The position numbers and the translations under genes are program-made. This document shows positions 1 through 6,434 of a DNA stretch of 6,975 nt, piece by piece. Position 1 is the first letter of the stretch, and each line of letters begins with the position of its first letter. Source of the DNA: Gaiella sp051003695. Its GTDB lineage: Bacteria; Actinomycetota; Thermoleophilia; Gaiellales; Gaiellaceae. Location of the stretch: NCBI GenBank assembly GCA_051003695.1, contig JBPCLB010000178.1:1-6975 (forward strand), given 5' to 3'. Under the pieces are notes generated by a model that was not told where the DNA came from, did not search any database, and was given only the letters and a program-made list of their open reading frames with translations.

Positions 1-981
1 GTAGAGCGTCGGAGCGTCATCGGGGAATCTCGCCGCCGCGACGGCCGCAACGAGCGCGTCGGGATCGTCGTCGACGAGCACGTTCGCGCCGGCCATGACC
101 GTGTCGACCCACTCGGTACTCGGTCTCAGCGTCACGCAGGGAATGCGGTACCAGTAGGCCTCTTTCTGCAGCCCACCCGAGTCGGTCAGGATCACCCGCG
201 CCTGCGAGGCGGCCGACGTAAACGCGAGGTACCCGAGCGGCGCTCGCAGCTCGACCTTCGCGCCAAGCCCGATTGCGTGCTTCGCAAGCGTCTGGCGGGT
301 TCGCGGATGTGCCGGAAAGCAGACCGCCTCGTCGAGTCGGGAGAGCCCCTCCGCGATCCTCCGAAGTCGCTCGGGCCGTACGTTTGCCTCCCGGTGTACC
401 GTCGCGACGAGGTAGCTCCCCGGCGCATGCGGCGGCTCCACCAGGGCGCGCGCGCGTGGAGCGAGCAGCATCGTTGCGTCCGCCATGACGTCACCGACGA
501 CTTCGATCTGCCCCGAGACTCCTTCGGCGCGGAGCATCTCGGCAGAGCGCTCGTCGGGACAGAGCAGGAGGGCCGACAGCCGGTCGAGCTCGATTCGGTT
601 CCGCTCCTCGGGCATCTCGAGGTCACCGCTGCGAAGCCCCGCCTCGACATGGACGACGGGGATGCCGGCGGCCTGTCCCGCACGCCCGCCCGCGAGCGTG
701 GAGTTGGTGTCGCCGTAGACGAGCACGGCGTCGGGCTCCTCGGCGTCGACCACCGCTGCGATGCCGCGCTCGATCGTGTCGGGGTCGGCGGTGCGCAGGT
801 CGAGCCGGTGGGCGGGCGGCGCGAGGCCGAGCTCGGCGAAGAAGATCTCGGAGAGCTCGTCGTCCCAGTGCTGCCCCGTGTGCACGACGACCTCATCGAT
901 TCCTGCCTTCCGCAGCGCGATTGCCAGTGGGGCCGCCTTGACGAACTGAGGCCGGTTGCCGACGATCGAGAGGACCTTCAC
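1..981 (-). CDS. wecB: UDP-N-acetylglucosamine 2-epimerase, non-hydrolysing (C-terminus cut by window edge)
   Basis: The product interconverts UDP-GlcNAc and UDP-ManNAc in the cytoplasm, feeding ManNAc-type sugars into cell-wall or exopolysaccharide synthesis. I translated 327 codons by hand from a GTG at 981. The N-terminal nucleotide-fold motif GNRPQFVKAAPL (residues 8-19) carries the Arg10 and Lys15 positions conserved in the family. Next come VYGDTNSTLAG (88-98, catalytic Asp91), EAGLRSGDLEMPEERNR (113-129, Glu113 and Glu125), TVHREAN (194-200, His196) and DSGGLQKEA (267-275), followed by LRPSTEW in the UDP-binding C-terminal domain. All expected catalytic positions are present. The family is usually about 350-380 residues, so roughly 25-50 residues lie beyond position 1. 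The start is set by family alignment; an in-frame GTG ten codons upstream is possible, and no strong ribosome-binding site sits directly before 981. It is divergent from the DUF1206 gene. A polysaccharide locus to the left is an inference. Confidence 0.95.
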   Translation of the reverse strand, partial: MKVLSIVGNRPQFVKAAPLAIALRKAGIDEVVVHTGQHWDDELSEIFFAELGLAPPAHRLDLRTADPDTIERGIAAVVDAEEPDAVLVYGDTNSTLAGGRAGQAAGIPVVHVEAGLRSGDLEMPEERNRIELDRLSALLLCPDERSAEMLRAEGVSGQIEVVGDVMADATMLLAPRARALVEPPHAPGSYLVATVHREANVRPERLRRIAEGLSRLDEAVCFPAHPRTRQTLAKHAIGLGAKVELRAPLGYLAFTSAASQARVILTDSGGLQKEAYWYRIPCVTLRPSTEWVDTVMAGANVLVDDDPDALVAAVAAARFPDDAPTLY

Positions 982-1082
982 GCGGCCAGGGTAGTCCAGC
1001 TCCGGAGACACTCGATTGTTTGACGCCCACTCCGCAGGGTAAGACGGCGCAGTCCACCCGGTTCGAGAGGAAGTGACGTGTG
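982..1082. promoter_or_regulatory. Divergent intergenic region between wecB and the DUF1206 gene
   Basis: About 100 bp separates the two divergent starts, so both promoters should lie here. For the plus-strand gene, a purine-rich ribosome-binding site (GAGAGGAAG, 1065-1073) stands 6 nt before GTG 1080 and 9 nt before ATG 1083. A TTGACG (1020-1025) and a TAAGAC (1040-1045) resemble -35 and -10 boxes, but the 14-nt spacer is short, so the promoter call is weak. I see no convincing promoter for wecB. Confidence 0.3.
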
Positions 1083-1922
1083 ATGGCATCTCCGCTCTCT
1101 CCCCAAGGCGCAGCAGGCGATGCGAAGCGTGCTGGATCACAGTTCGTGCGGACACCCTTGTTCGAGGGTCTGGCACGGACCGGCTTTCTCGCACGGGGGA
1201 TGGTGTATGCGGTCATCGGAATCCTCGCGCTCACCCTCGCCTTCGGCGCCGGCGGACGGGCAACCGACCAGGAAGGCGCGTTGAGGACGATCGGTGACCG
1301 GTCGTTCGGGACGCTCCTGCTGACCTTGATGGCGATCGGTCTCGGTGGGTACTCGCTCTGGCGGCTGCTCCGCGCCGCGGTCGGGCATGGCCCCGAGGAC
1401 TCCGATTCGACCTTCGACCGGATCAGCGCCCTCGCGAGCGGTCTCGTCTACGGCTTCTTCTGCGTCGTCGCCGTCAAGCTCCTGCTCGACTCGAGCAAGC
1501 AGGCGTCGAATTCGCCCGACAAGACGACGAGCGGCGTCTTCGACTGGCCGGCCGGTCGCTGGCTCGTCGGGATCGCCGGCCTCGTGTTCATCGGCGTCGG
1601 TCTCTACCAGGCGTACAAGGGACTGACGAAGAGCTTCCTCGAGGATTCGAAGACGGAGGAGATGGGACCGGAAGTCGAGCGGACGATCGGGATGCTCGGG
1701 ACGGTCGGGCACCTCGCCCGGGCGGTCGTCTTCGGTCTCGTCGGTGTGTTCCTCGTCAAGGCCGCGGTCGAGTTCGACGCCAAGGAGGCGGTCGGTCTCG
1801 ACGGTGCTCTCGCGAAAGTGCTCCAGCAGTCGTACGGTCAGTTGCTGCTCGGCATCGTCGCCGCGGGTCTGATCGCGTTCGCCGCGTACTCGATCAGCGA
1901 CGCGCGGTACCGCAGGATTTAG
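1083..1922 (+). CDS. DUF1206 integral membrane protein (three tandem repeats)
   Basis: This is a membrane protein of unknown function with six predicted transmembrane segments, arranged as three two-helix DUF1206 units. Numbering from the GTG at 1080, unit 1 is roughly residues 30-104 (helices near 37-57 and 76-97), unit 2 about 112-187 (121-137 and 160-178), and unit 3 about 203-276 (211-229 and 253-272). Each unit opens with a Leu-Ala/Gly-rich helix such as LARTGFLARGMVYAVIG, LASGLVYGFFCVV or LARAVVFGLVGVFLVKA, and closes with a Gly-rich helix ending in Tyr/Trp, such as GGYSLWRLLRA or GVGLYQAYKG. The linkers are charged. Length (about 280 residues) and the three-fold repeat match the family, which is common in actinobacteria. 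The ribosome-binding site fits either GTG 1080 or ATG 1083; I prefer the ATG. It appears monocistronic and converges with the LysR gene. No enzymatic motif is visible. Confidence 0.9.
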   Translation: MASPLSPQGAAGDAKRAGSQFVRTPLFEGLARTGFLARGMVYAVIGILALTLAFGAGGRATDQEGALRTIGDRSFGTLLLTLMAIGLGGYSLWRLLRAAVGHGPEDSDSTFDRISALASGLVYGFFCVVAVKLLLDSSKQASNSPDKTTSGVFDWPAGRWLVGIAGLVFIGVGLYQAYKGLTKSFLEDSKTEEMGPEVERTIGMLGTVGHLARAVVFGLVGVFLVKAAVEFDAKEAVGLDGALAKVLQQSYGQLLLGIVAAGLIAFAAYSISDARYRRI

Positions 1923-1943
1923 GGGCGCGTCGCAGCCTGCGCG

Positions 1944-1964
1944 GCCGTTCGCTCGGCGAAGGGC
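1944..1964. terminator. Weak hairpin between convergent genes
   Basis: GCC-g-TTCGC / tcg loop / GCGAA-g-GGC forms an eight-pair stem with one G-G mismatch. It sits 21 bp after the DUF1206 stop and about 50 bp after the LysR stop, in the 94-bp convergent gap. No T-run follows on either strand, so it could be a factor-assisted bidirectional terminator or chance in GC-rich DNA. Confidence 0.3.
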
Positions 1965-2016
1965 GTCATCGAGTTTCGGGGGCCACACTCCGAGCTGACA
2001 CGTCGTCGCTTCGTCG

Positions 2017-2898
2017 TCAAGCCGTGATCTCCGCCGCGACTTCGAGCACGACCTCGATGAACGCGCTGCCGGCAGTCTGCGGCGGTCTGTCGACATGCCA
2101 CGCGAGCACGATCTCACGGGGTGGGATCCCCGTCACGTCGAGGATTGCGATGCGAGGATCCGACCGCTCGACGGTGAGCAGCGGTACGAGCGCGTAGCCG
2201 ATGCCCGCCCCGACGACGCCTTGCACGATCGCGCTGTCGTCCGACCGAAAGACGATCTCCGGTTCTGCCCCGCGACCCCGGAGCAGCGCCTCACCGCCCT
2301 CTCCCGGGCGTCGGTAGCCGACGAGGGGGAGGCGAGCGATCTCGCGTGGGCGCAACACCCGTCCTTCGAGCGGAGGCGCTGCGTCCGCCGGTGCGAGCAG
2401 GACGTACGGATCGGTGAGCACGTCGACCTGCTCGAAGGCGGGGTCGGCGGTGCGTTGGACGAACGCCTGATCGAGCTCCCCGCCGGCCAGCAATTCGCGC
2501 AGCTCACCCTCGAGGGTCGCCTCGGTGACGCGAAGCTCGATCCCCGGCCGCCGTGCTGCAGTCCGGCGCATCACCTCGGGAAGCAACCGGATCCCGACCG
2601 ACTGGAACGTGCCGACCCGGAGCGTGCCCGCGTCACCCGATCGGAGCGCCACGAGATCCGCCTCTGCCGCTCGCATGGCGGCAGCAGCGCGCCGCGTGTG
2701 TCTGAGCACGCGCGCGCCCGCGTCGGTCGGCGTGACAGGCCGGCGACCACCTGGCCGGTCGAGGAGCCGCATACCGGCGACCCGCTCGAGCGTTGCGATC
2801 TGCTGGCTGATCGCAGGCTGGGAGTAGCCGAGCAGCGCACCTGCGGCCGCGAACGAGCCGGTCTCGGCGACGGCCTCGAATGCCGCCAGATGGCGCAT
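2017..2898 (-). CDS. LysR-family transcriptional regulator
   Basis: This 293-residue DNA-binding regulator has the normal LysR length. Residues 1-60 form the winged helix-turn-helix: MRHLAAFEAVAETGSF, then AAGALLGYSQPAISQQIATL (recognition helix near 25-36) and RLLDR..RRPVTPTDAG. A linker helix spans about 61-88. The effector-binding domain starts at GTLRVGTFQSVG (91-102) and runs to the C-terminus, including a VQGVVGAGIGYALVPLL-type segment near the end. I chose ATG 2898 because family members begin at this motif; GGA lies 6 nt upstream. A TTG at 2913 is an alternative. The reading frame stays open far upstream across the transporter gene, but that part is antisense shadow. The gene is divergent from the MFS-AKR pair with a 90-bp gap, the classic LysR layout, so it probably controls that operon and itself. 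The ligand cannot be read from the sequence. Confidence 0.95.
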   Translation of the reverse strand: MRHLAAFEAVAETGSFAAAGALLGYSQPAISQQIATLERVAGMRLLDRPGGRRPVTPTDAGARVLRHTRRAAAAMRAAEADLVALRSGDAGTLRVGTFQSVGIRLLPEVMRRTAARRPGIELRVTEATLEGELRELLAGGELDQAFVQRTADPAFEQVDVLTDPYVLLAPADAAPPLEGRVLRPREIARLPLVGYRRPGEGGEALLRGRGAEPEIVFRSDDSAIVQGVVGAGIGYALVPLLTVERSDPRIAILDVTGIPPREIVLAWHVDRPPQTAGSAFIEVVLEVAAEITA

Positions 2899-2988
2899 CT
2901 CGATTCCAAGCAATCCATCATGATTCGTGATCGATGCCACTATGAGTCCGTATTGTACGAATCGGTCGGCTGAGCCGATGATGATCGT
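2899..2988. promoter_or_regulatory. Divergent LysR/MFS control region with inverted repeats
   Basis: The 90-bp gap contains a perfect 7-bp inverted repeat, GATTCGT (2922-2928) and ACGAATC (2957-2963), whose arms are separated by 28 bp. A TACAAT -10-like box for lysR lies on the minus strand at 2952-2957, so its leader would be about 45 nt. On the plus strand, TTGTAC (2953-2958) and GATGAT (2977-2982) are a possible -35/-10 pair with an 18-nt spacer, which would place transcription start at or next to the GTG of the transporter. A second inverted repeat, TCGGC-tga-GCCGA (2966-2978), lies just before that start. These are plausible operator and promoter elements, judged by eye only. Confidence 0.4.
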
Positions 2989-4134
2989 GTGACGCGTACC
3001 GACGAGCTCCGCCCACTGCTTGCTCTCGTGGCCGTACATGGCGCCGCCGACGGCGCGCTGCTGCCGCTGCTGCCGAGCCTCCGCGATCAGCTCGGGCTGA
3101 CGGGCCTCGAGCTCGCCGCGCTCCTTGCGATGCCGACCGTCGTGATGCTTGCAACGGCGGTGCCGGTGGGATTGCTGGCGAGTCGCTTGGGCTCGGGCCG
3201 GCTGCTCATGGCCGTCGGTCTCTTGCTCCCGCTCTCGCTGGTCGGGATGGCGCTCGCTCCCGGGCTCGCCGTCCTGCTTGCGGCCCGCGCCCTCTTCGGC
3301 CTGAGCTTCAGCGTCCTCTGGATCGTCGGCCCGACCCGCGCCGCCGCCGGCGGGCGGGGTACCGCAGGAACCGGGCGCCTGCTCGGGTTCTCGGGCGTGG
3401 GCTGGCTCGGCGGGCCGCTTGCCGCCGGACTCGCCGCCGACGTTGCCGGGTGGCGCGTCGCGCTCGGGCTCGTCGCGCTCGCGGCCGTACCCGTACTGCC
3501 CGGGCTCGTGCGGGCCCGCAAACAGGGCGGCGCCAGCGCGACTGCCCGGCTCCTGCCGGCGTTGCGCGCGTTTCGCGAGGAGCGGCCGGTGCGCCTGCTC
3601 GTGGCGACGAGCGCGGTGCTCGGGGTCGTCACGGGTGTCTCGGGTCTGCTGCCGGCGCTCGTGCTCGCGCGCAACGGCCTTTCGGCCGGCGCGATCGGTG
3701 TCGCCATGAGTCTCGCCGCCGCGGTCTGGATCGTCGCGGCTCGAGCGACCGGACGAGCCGGCGCCATCGACAACGCACGCCCGGTCGGTCTTTGCCTCGC
3801 CGCGCTGGCGGTTGCGTGGCTGCTCCCGGCCGCGAGCCTCTCGTCGCTCGCCGTCGTCGGCTTTCTCATCGTCTCCGCGGCGTGCCGCTCGTCGCTCGGG
3901 ACGCTCATCTACGCACTCGGGGCCCGCGCAGCCGGTGAGGGGGCGGCCGCGGCGGTCGTCGGGATGATGAATCTCGGGTGGGCGGTCGCGGCGCTGATCG
4001 CGCCGTTCGCCGCCGGTAGCGCCGAGTCCGACACCGGCGTCCGCACCGTGTTTGCGTTGACGGCCGCGATCGCCGGAGCGGTGGCGTGGCGAGCGCTTCG
4101 GGCCGAGCAGGGGCATGCGACACTGACGGCGTGA
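2989..4134 (+). CDS. Major facilitator superfamily (MFS) transporter
   Basis: This 381-residue cytoplasmic-membrane protein is probably a proton-coupled exporter. Hydrophobic segments are spread over the length in the usual 12-helix MFS pattern, with a central hydrophilic loop near residues 174-203 (RARKQGGASATARLL...) separating the two six-helix halves. Between helices 2 and 3 is a motif-A-like stretch, GLLASRLGSGRLL (61-73), in which Ser65 replaces the more usual Asp; Arg66, Gly70 and Arg71 are kept. Helix 1 holds VHGAADGALLPLLPSL. The length is slightly below the family norm of about 400. The GTG start at 2989 has no clear ribosome-binding site, and a leaderless transcript is possible. 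The stop overlaps the start of the aldo/keto reductase by 4 nt, so the two are probably translationally coupled and share a substrate or stress. The substrate is unknown; Gly/Ala-rich MFS proteins of this kind are often annotated as drug or metabolite exporters. Confidence 0.9.
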   Translation: MTRTDELRPLLALVAVHGAADGALLPLLPSLRDQLGLTGLELAALLAMPTVVMLATAVPVGLLASRLGSGRLLMAVGLLLPLSLVGMALAPGLAVLLAARALFGLSFSVLWIVGPTRAAAGGRGTAGTGRLLGFSGVGWLGGPLAAGLAADVAGWRVALGLVALAAVPVLPGLVRARKQGGASATARLLPALRAFREERPVRLLVATSAVLGVVTGVSGLLPALVLARNGLSAGAIGVAMSLAAAVWIVAARATGRAGAIDNARPVGLCLAALAVAWLLPAASLSSLAVVGFLIVSAACRSSLGTLIYALGARAAGEGAAAAVVGMMNLGWAVAALIAPFAAGSAESDTGVRTVFALTAAIAGAVAWRALRAEQGHATLTA

Positions 4135-5030
4135 ACGCGCTCGGTACCTCCGCTGTCGTCGTCTCGCGGGTCGGGCTCGGGTGCAACAACTTCGGGCGGC
4201 GTGTCGACCAAGCGGGGATCAGGGACGTCGTCGACGCGGCGCTCGAGACCGGCGTCACGTTCTTCGATACCGCAGATATCTACGGGCTCGGAGAGAGCGA
4301 GCGCTTCCTCGGCTCCGCACTGGCCGGCCGTCGCGACCGGGCCGTGCTCGCTACGAAGTTCGGCATGGACATGCAGGGTGGAAACGGCGACGCCCCCGGT
4401 GGCTCGCGCGCATACCTGCGTCGCGCGATCGAGGCATCGCTCGCGCGGCTCGACGTGGAGCACGTGGATCTCTACTACTACCACCGCCCCGATGGAGTGA
4501 CCCCGCTCGCCGAGACGCTCGGCGCGATGCAGGAGCTCGTCGGCGAGGGCAAGGTGGGCTCGCTCGGCGTCTCCAACGTCGATGCGGCCCAGCTCGCCGA
4601 GGCAGCCGGTGCGGCGCCGGTGGTCGCGGTGCAGAACCACTACAGCCTGCTCAGCCGTGGCGACGACGCCGACGTGCTGCCGCTCTGCCGCGAGCGCGGG
4701 ATCGGCTACGTGCCGTACTTCCCGCTCGAGAGCGGGCTGCTGACCGGCAAGTATCGCCGTGGTGTCCCGCCACCCGAAGGAACCCGGCTGTCCGGCGCCG
4801 ACAACGGGCGTCTGAGCGACGAGCGATTCGACCGGGTCGAGGCGCTGGAGGGATTCGCAGCCGAGCGCGATCGCAGCCTGCTCGAGCTCGCGATCGGTGG
4901 GCTCGCCTCGATCGCCGGAATCGCGTCGGTGATCGCGGGTGCGACGAGCCCGGAGCAGGTGCGGGCGAACGCAGCGGCGGGTGCATGGGTGCTCTCCGAC
5001 GAGGAGCTCTCAGCGCTCGACGCGCTCTGA
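4131..5030 (+). CDS. Aldo/keto reductase
   Basis: This 299-residue cytoplasmic, probably NADPH-dependent oxidoreductase reduces aldehydes or ketones. Numbering from GTG 4131, the (alpha/beta)8-barrel begins with VSRVGLGCNNFG (11-22). The catalytic tetrad is complete: Asp46 in FFDTADIYG, Tyr51, Lys76 in LATKFG and His118 in VDLYYYHRPD. Further family marks are GKVGSLGVSN (140-149), VQNHYSLL (167-174), PYFPLESGLLTGKY (195-208) and the cofactor-binding VIAGATSPEQVRANA (267-281). Length is normal. I chose GTG 4131, which forms a GTGA overlap with the transporter stop and starts where homologues start; a GTG at 4086 is in frame but would add 15 non-conserved residues inside the transporter gene. 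Helix segment LELAIGGLASIAGIASV (251-267) is a little unlike the usual ALAWLL-type helix. Coupled to the MFS gene and divergent from LysR, it may act on the same compound that is exported. Confidence 0.94.
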   Translation: MNALGTSAVVVSRVGLGCNNFGRRVDQAGIRDVVDAALETGVTFFDTADIYGLGESERFLGSALAGRRDRAVLATKFGMDMQGGNGDAPGGSRAYLRRAIEASLARLDVEHVDLYYYHRPDGVTPLAETLGAMQELVGEGKVGSLGVSNVDAAQLAEAAGAAPVVAVQNHYSLLSRGDDADVLPLCRERGIGYVPYFPLESGLLTGKYRRGVPPPEGTRLSGADNGRLSDERFDRVEALEGFAAERDRSLLELAIGGLASIAGIASVIAGATSPEQVRANAAAGAWVLSDEELSALDAL

Positions 5031-5154
5031 ACGCCCACACGCGGCGAGCGCACGGCTCCCGCGTAGATCAGCCCGCAACCCGGATCCCTCGTCAATCACG
5101 GGGTACCGAGCTGGAGGCTGGTGTTTCCACTTGTCTCGAGGGTGGTAGTGACTA
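5010..5154 (-). pseudogene. Detached 3' part of the IS-interrupted unknown gene
   Basis: Reading the minus strand leftward from the IS left flank gives SHYHPRDKWKHQPPARYPV and then about 28 further codons before a TGA at 5010-5012. This is in phase with the open frame on the other side of the IS once one copy of the duplicated TA is removed. It supplies about 46 C-terminal residues. The last codons overlap the 3' end of the aldo/keto reductase by 21 bp and run through that gene's hairpin, so the original gene may not truly have ended here; part of this tail could be fortuitous open frame. No domain is recognised. Confidence 0.4.
5039..5064 (+). terminator. Strong hairpin after the MFS-AKR operon
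   Basis: Starting 8 nt after the reductase stop, ACGCGG-c-GAGC / GCACG loop / GCTC-CCGCGT folds into a ten-pair stem with a single bulged C. It is GC-rich and well placed for transcription termination. It lacks a following T-run (AGATCA follows), so it may be a non-canonical or Rho-assisted terminator, or an mRNA-stabilising 3' hairpin. Confidence 0.5.
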
Positions 5155-5188
5155 AGTGGTCGTTCTCGTAAGTAACAGCACGTATTTG
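5152..5188 (+). repeat. Left terminal inverted repeat of the IS630-family element
   Basis: These 37 bases match the reverse complement of 6398-6434 at 27 of 37 positions without gaps. The longest identical blocks are AGTGGTC near the outer end and GCACGTATT at the inner end. The outermost bases are CTAAGTGG, with TA at 5153-5154 as the likely target duplication. Confidence 0.85.
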
Positions 5189-5246
5189 TTGTCCGGTCGC
5201 GGGCGTACTGTCTGTGGCATCCTGTCCTGCTGGTATGGGGGTTTTG

Positions 5247-5534
5247 ATGCCCAGGCGCAGTCCGTTTCGGATCGAGCTGAGCGTTGAAGAGCGCGATGTG
5301 CTGGAGTCGTTGGCGCGCTCCTATACGTTGCCGTATTGGCAGGTGACGCGCGCCCAGATGGTGTTGCTGGCGGCCGAGGGGCTGCGCAACGACCAGATCG
5401 CGGCGCGGCTGAATTGCCGCCGCGAGGTCGTCTCGCAATGGCGCAAGCGGTTCTTCGAGCAGCGCCTGGCCGGCCTCGAGGACCTACCACGGCGGGGTCG
5501 GCCGCCGATCTTTCCCCCCTCACGTACGCGCTGA
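5247..5534 (+). CDS. IS630-family transposase, N-terminal DNA-binding part (frame 1)
   Basis: This 95-residue product holds the sequence-specific DNA-binding region that recognises the terminal repeats. It opens with MPRRSPFRIELSVEERDVLE, as IS630 transposases do. It has a helix-turn-helix at about residues 44-70 (EGLRNDQIAARLNCRREVVS, then QWRKRFFEQRLAGLEDLPRRG) and a GRPP linker near 84-87. I chose ATG 5247 on this family start; in-frame ATG 5235 and GTG 5214 are possible, and a G-rich stretch at 5237-5241 is the only ribosome-binding candidate. The frame ends at TGA 5532-5534, while the conserved continuation is found one frame over. It is therefore best read as the first part of a single protein of about 380 residues made by a +1 frameshift, or as a gene broken by a 1-bp change. 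Confidence 0.85.
   Translation: MPRRSPFRIELSVEERDVLESLARSYTLPYWQVTRAQMVLLAAEGLRNDQIAARLNCRREVVSQWRKRFFEQRLAGLEDLPRRGRPPIFPPSRTR
5514..5520 (+). other. Candidate +1 ribosomal frameshift site (C6T) in the transposase
   Basis: The frame-1 codons are TTT CCC CCC TCA. Skipping one base in the C6T run, so that the second proline codon is effectively CCT, gives IFPP-HVRAEVIAMA, the expected IS630 junction. Proline CCC-C/T runs are known to be prone to +1 slippage. A stop codon follows 12 nt after the run in frame 1. No ribosome-binding site precedes the frame-2 GTG at 5536, so independent initiation is less likely. Confidence 0.5.
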
Positions 5535-5535
5535 G

Positions 5536-6390
5536 GTGATCGCGATGGCGTGCGCGCTGCCTGCCGAGCAGGGTGTGCCCCTGTCGCGCTGGTCGGCGAC
5601 GGAGCTGGCGCGCGAGGCGGTCGGGCGCGGGATCGTCGAGCAGATCAGCGGCGTCACCGTCTGGCGCTGGCTGTCGCAGGACGCGATCAAGCCCTGGCAG
5701 CACCGCTCCTGGATCTTCCCGCGCGACCCGCGCTTCGCCGACCGGGCCGGCCCGATCCTCGACCTCTACCAAGGCCGCTGGGAAGGCGAGCTGCTGCATC
5801 CCGGCGACTACGTCATCTGCGCCGATGAGAAGCCCTCCATCCAAGCCCGCAAGCGGATCGCCAAGACACTCGCCGCCGCGCCCGGCGAGGGCCCGAAGGT
5901 CGAACACGAGTACGAGCGGATGGGCGCGCTCTGCTACCTGGCCGCCTGGGACGCGCGACGCGCCAAGCTCTTCGACCGCTGCGCGCCGAAGGACGGCATC
6001 GAGCCCTTCGACGCCCTCATCGACCAGTTCATGTCCGAGCACCCCTACAAACAGGCGCAGCGCATCTTCCTGGTCGTCGACAACGGCTCCGCGCATCGCG
6101 GCAAACGCTCGATCGACCGCCTCCAAGGCGCCTGGCCGAACCTGATCGTCGTCCACACCCCAATCCACGCCAGCTGGCTCAACCAGGCCGAGATCTACTT
6201 CTCCATCGTCCAGCGCAAGGTCGTCACGCCCAACGACTTCGCCGACCTCGCCACCCTCGAAGCGCACCTCCTCGCCTTCGGCCGCCGCTACGAGCAGATC
6301 GCCGCCCCGTTCCAGTGGAAGTTCACCCGAGCCGACCTCCACCAACTGCTGACCAAGACCGGCACGGCTACCACCGCAGCCGCCGCCTAA
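5536..6390 (+). CDS. IS630-family transposase, catalytic DDE part (frame 2)
   Basis: This 284-residue RNase-H-fold catalytic domain performs cut-and-paste transposition at TA sites. The DDE triad is complete: Asp97 in VICADEKPSIQA, Asp182 in FLVVDNGSAHRG and Glu219 in ASWLNQAEIYFSIVQRK, with 36 residues between the second Asp and the Glu. A second winged-helix element lies at about 18-60 (SRWSATELAREAV...SGVTVWRWLSQD). The conserved frame begins upstream of the GTG, at CAC 5521 (HVRAE), which argues that translation enters from frame 1. Fusion with the N-terminal part would give about 380 residues, a normal full-length IS630 transposase. The stop lies 8 nt from the inner edge of the right terminal repeat. 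The C-terminal alanine tail is unremarkable. Confidence 0.93.
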   Translation: MIAMACALPAEQGVPLSRWSATELAREAVGRGIVEQISGVTVWRWLSQDAIKPWQHRSWIFPRDPRFADRAGPILDLYQGRWEGELLHPGDYVICADEKPSIQARKRIAKTLAAAPGEGPKVEHEYERMGALCYLAAWDARRAKLFDRCAPKDGIEPFDALIDQFMSEHPYKQAQRIFLVVDNGSAHRGKRSIDRLQGAWPNLIVVHTPIHASWLNQAEIYFSIVQRKVVTPNDFADLATLEAHLLAFGRRYEQIAAPFQWKFTRADLHQLLTKTGTATTAAAA

Positions 6391-6397
6391 CCCTCAC

Positions 6398-6434
6398 CGA
6401 ATACGTGCGCGAACTTCCGAGCCAGACCACTAAG
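6398..6434 (-). repeat. Right terminal inverted repeat of the IS630-family element
   Basis: Read on the minus strand, it begins CTTAGTGGTC and ends GCACGTATTCG, pairing with 5152-5188 at 27 of 37 positions. TA at 6431-6432 is the second copy of the target duplication. The outer bases are CCACTAAG, so TAA flanks both ends. Confidence 0.85.

Larger units (their letters stand above)
5155..6430 (+). mobile_element. IS630-family insertion sequence, about 1.28 kb
   Basis: The element comprises a left repeat, a two-frame DDE transposase on the plus strand and a right repeat. Both ends are flanked by TAA (5153-5155 and 6431-6433), containing the TA target duplication that IS630/Tc1-mariner elements generate. 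With TA as the duplication the element is 5155-6430, but the left end then carries one extra A relative to the right; taking the flank as TAA makes the ends symmetrical (GTGGTC...GACCAC). Length is normal for the family. It is inserted in an unknown minus-strand gene (6896 leftward). Apart from the transposase frame change it looks intact and recent, since both repeats and the target duplication survive. Confidence 0.9.

Noticed and set aside
277..1023. Plus-strand open frame opposite wecB
   Set aside because: The minus strand encodes every conserved epimerase motif; the plus-strand frame is a shadow.
1137..2117. A 326-codon minus-strand frame opposite the DUF1206 gene
   Set aside because: It is rich in Arg/Asp/Glu with no hydrophobic core and lies opposite a well-supported membrane protein with its own ribosome-binding site.
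2017..4116. A 699-codon open frame on the minus strand running from upstream of LysR through the whole MFS gene
   Set aside because: Only the first-coded family match (from 2898 leftward) is LysR. The rest is low-complexity Arg/Gly/Glu/Pro sequence antisense to a clear transporter, an effect of high GC.
5161..5246. GTG 5214 as the transposase start
   Set aside because: It is in frame, but the residues before MPRRSPFRIE are not typical of the family and no ribosome-binding site precedes it.
5152..6345. A 397-codon minus-strand open frame across the IS
   Set aside because: It is antisense to the DDE transposase with its intact catalytic motifs, and its composition is repetitive Val/Gly/Asp/Arg without a recognisable domain.
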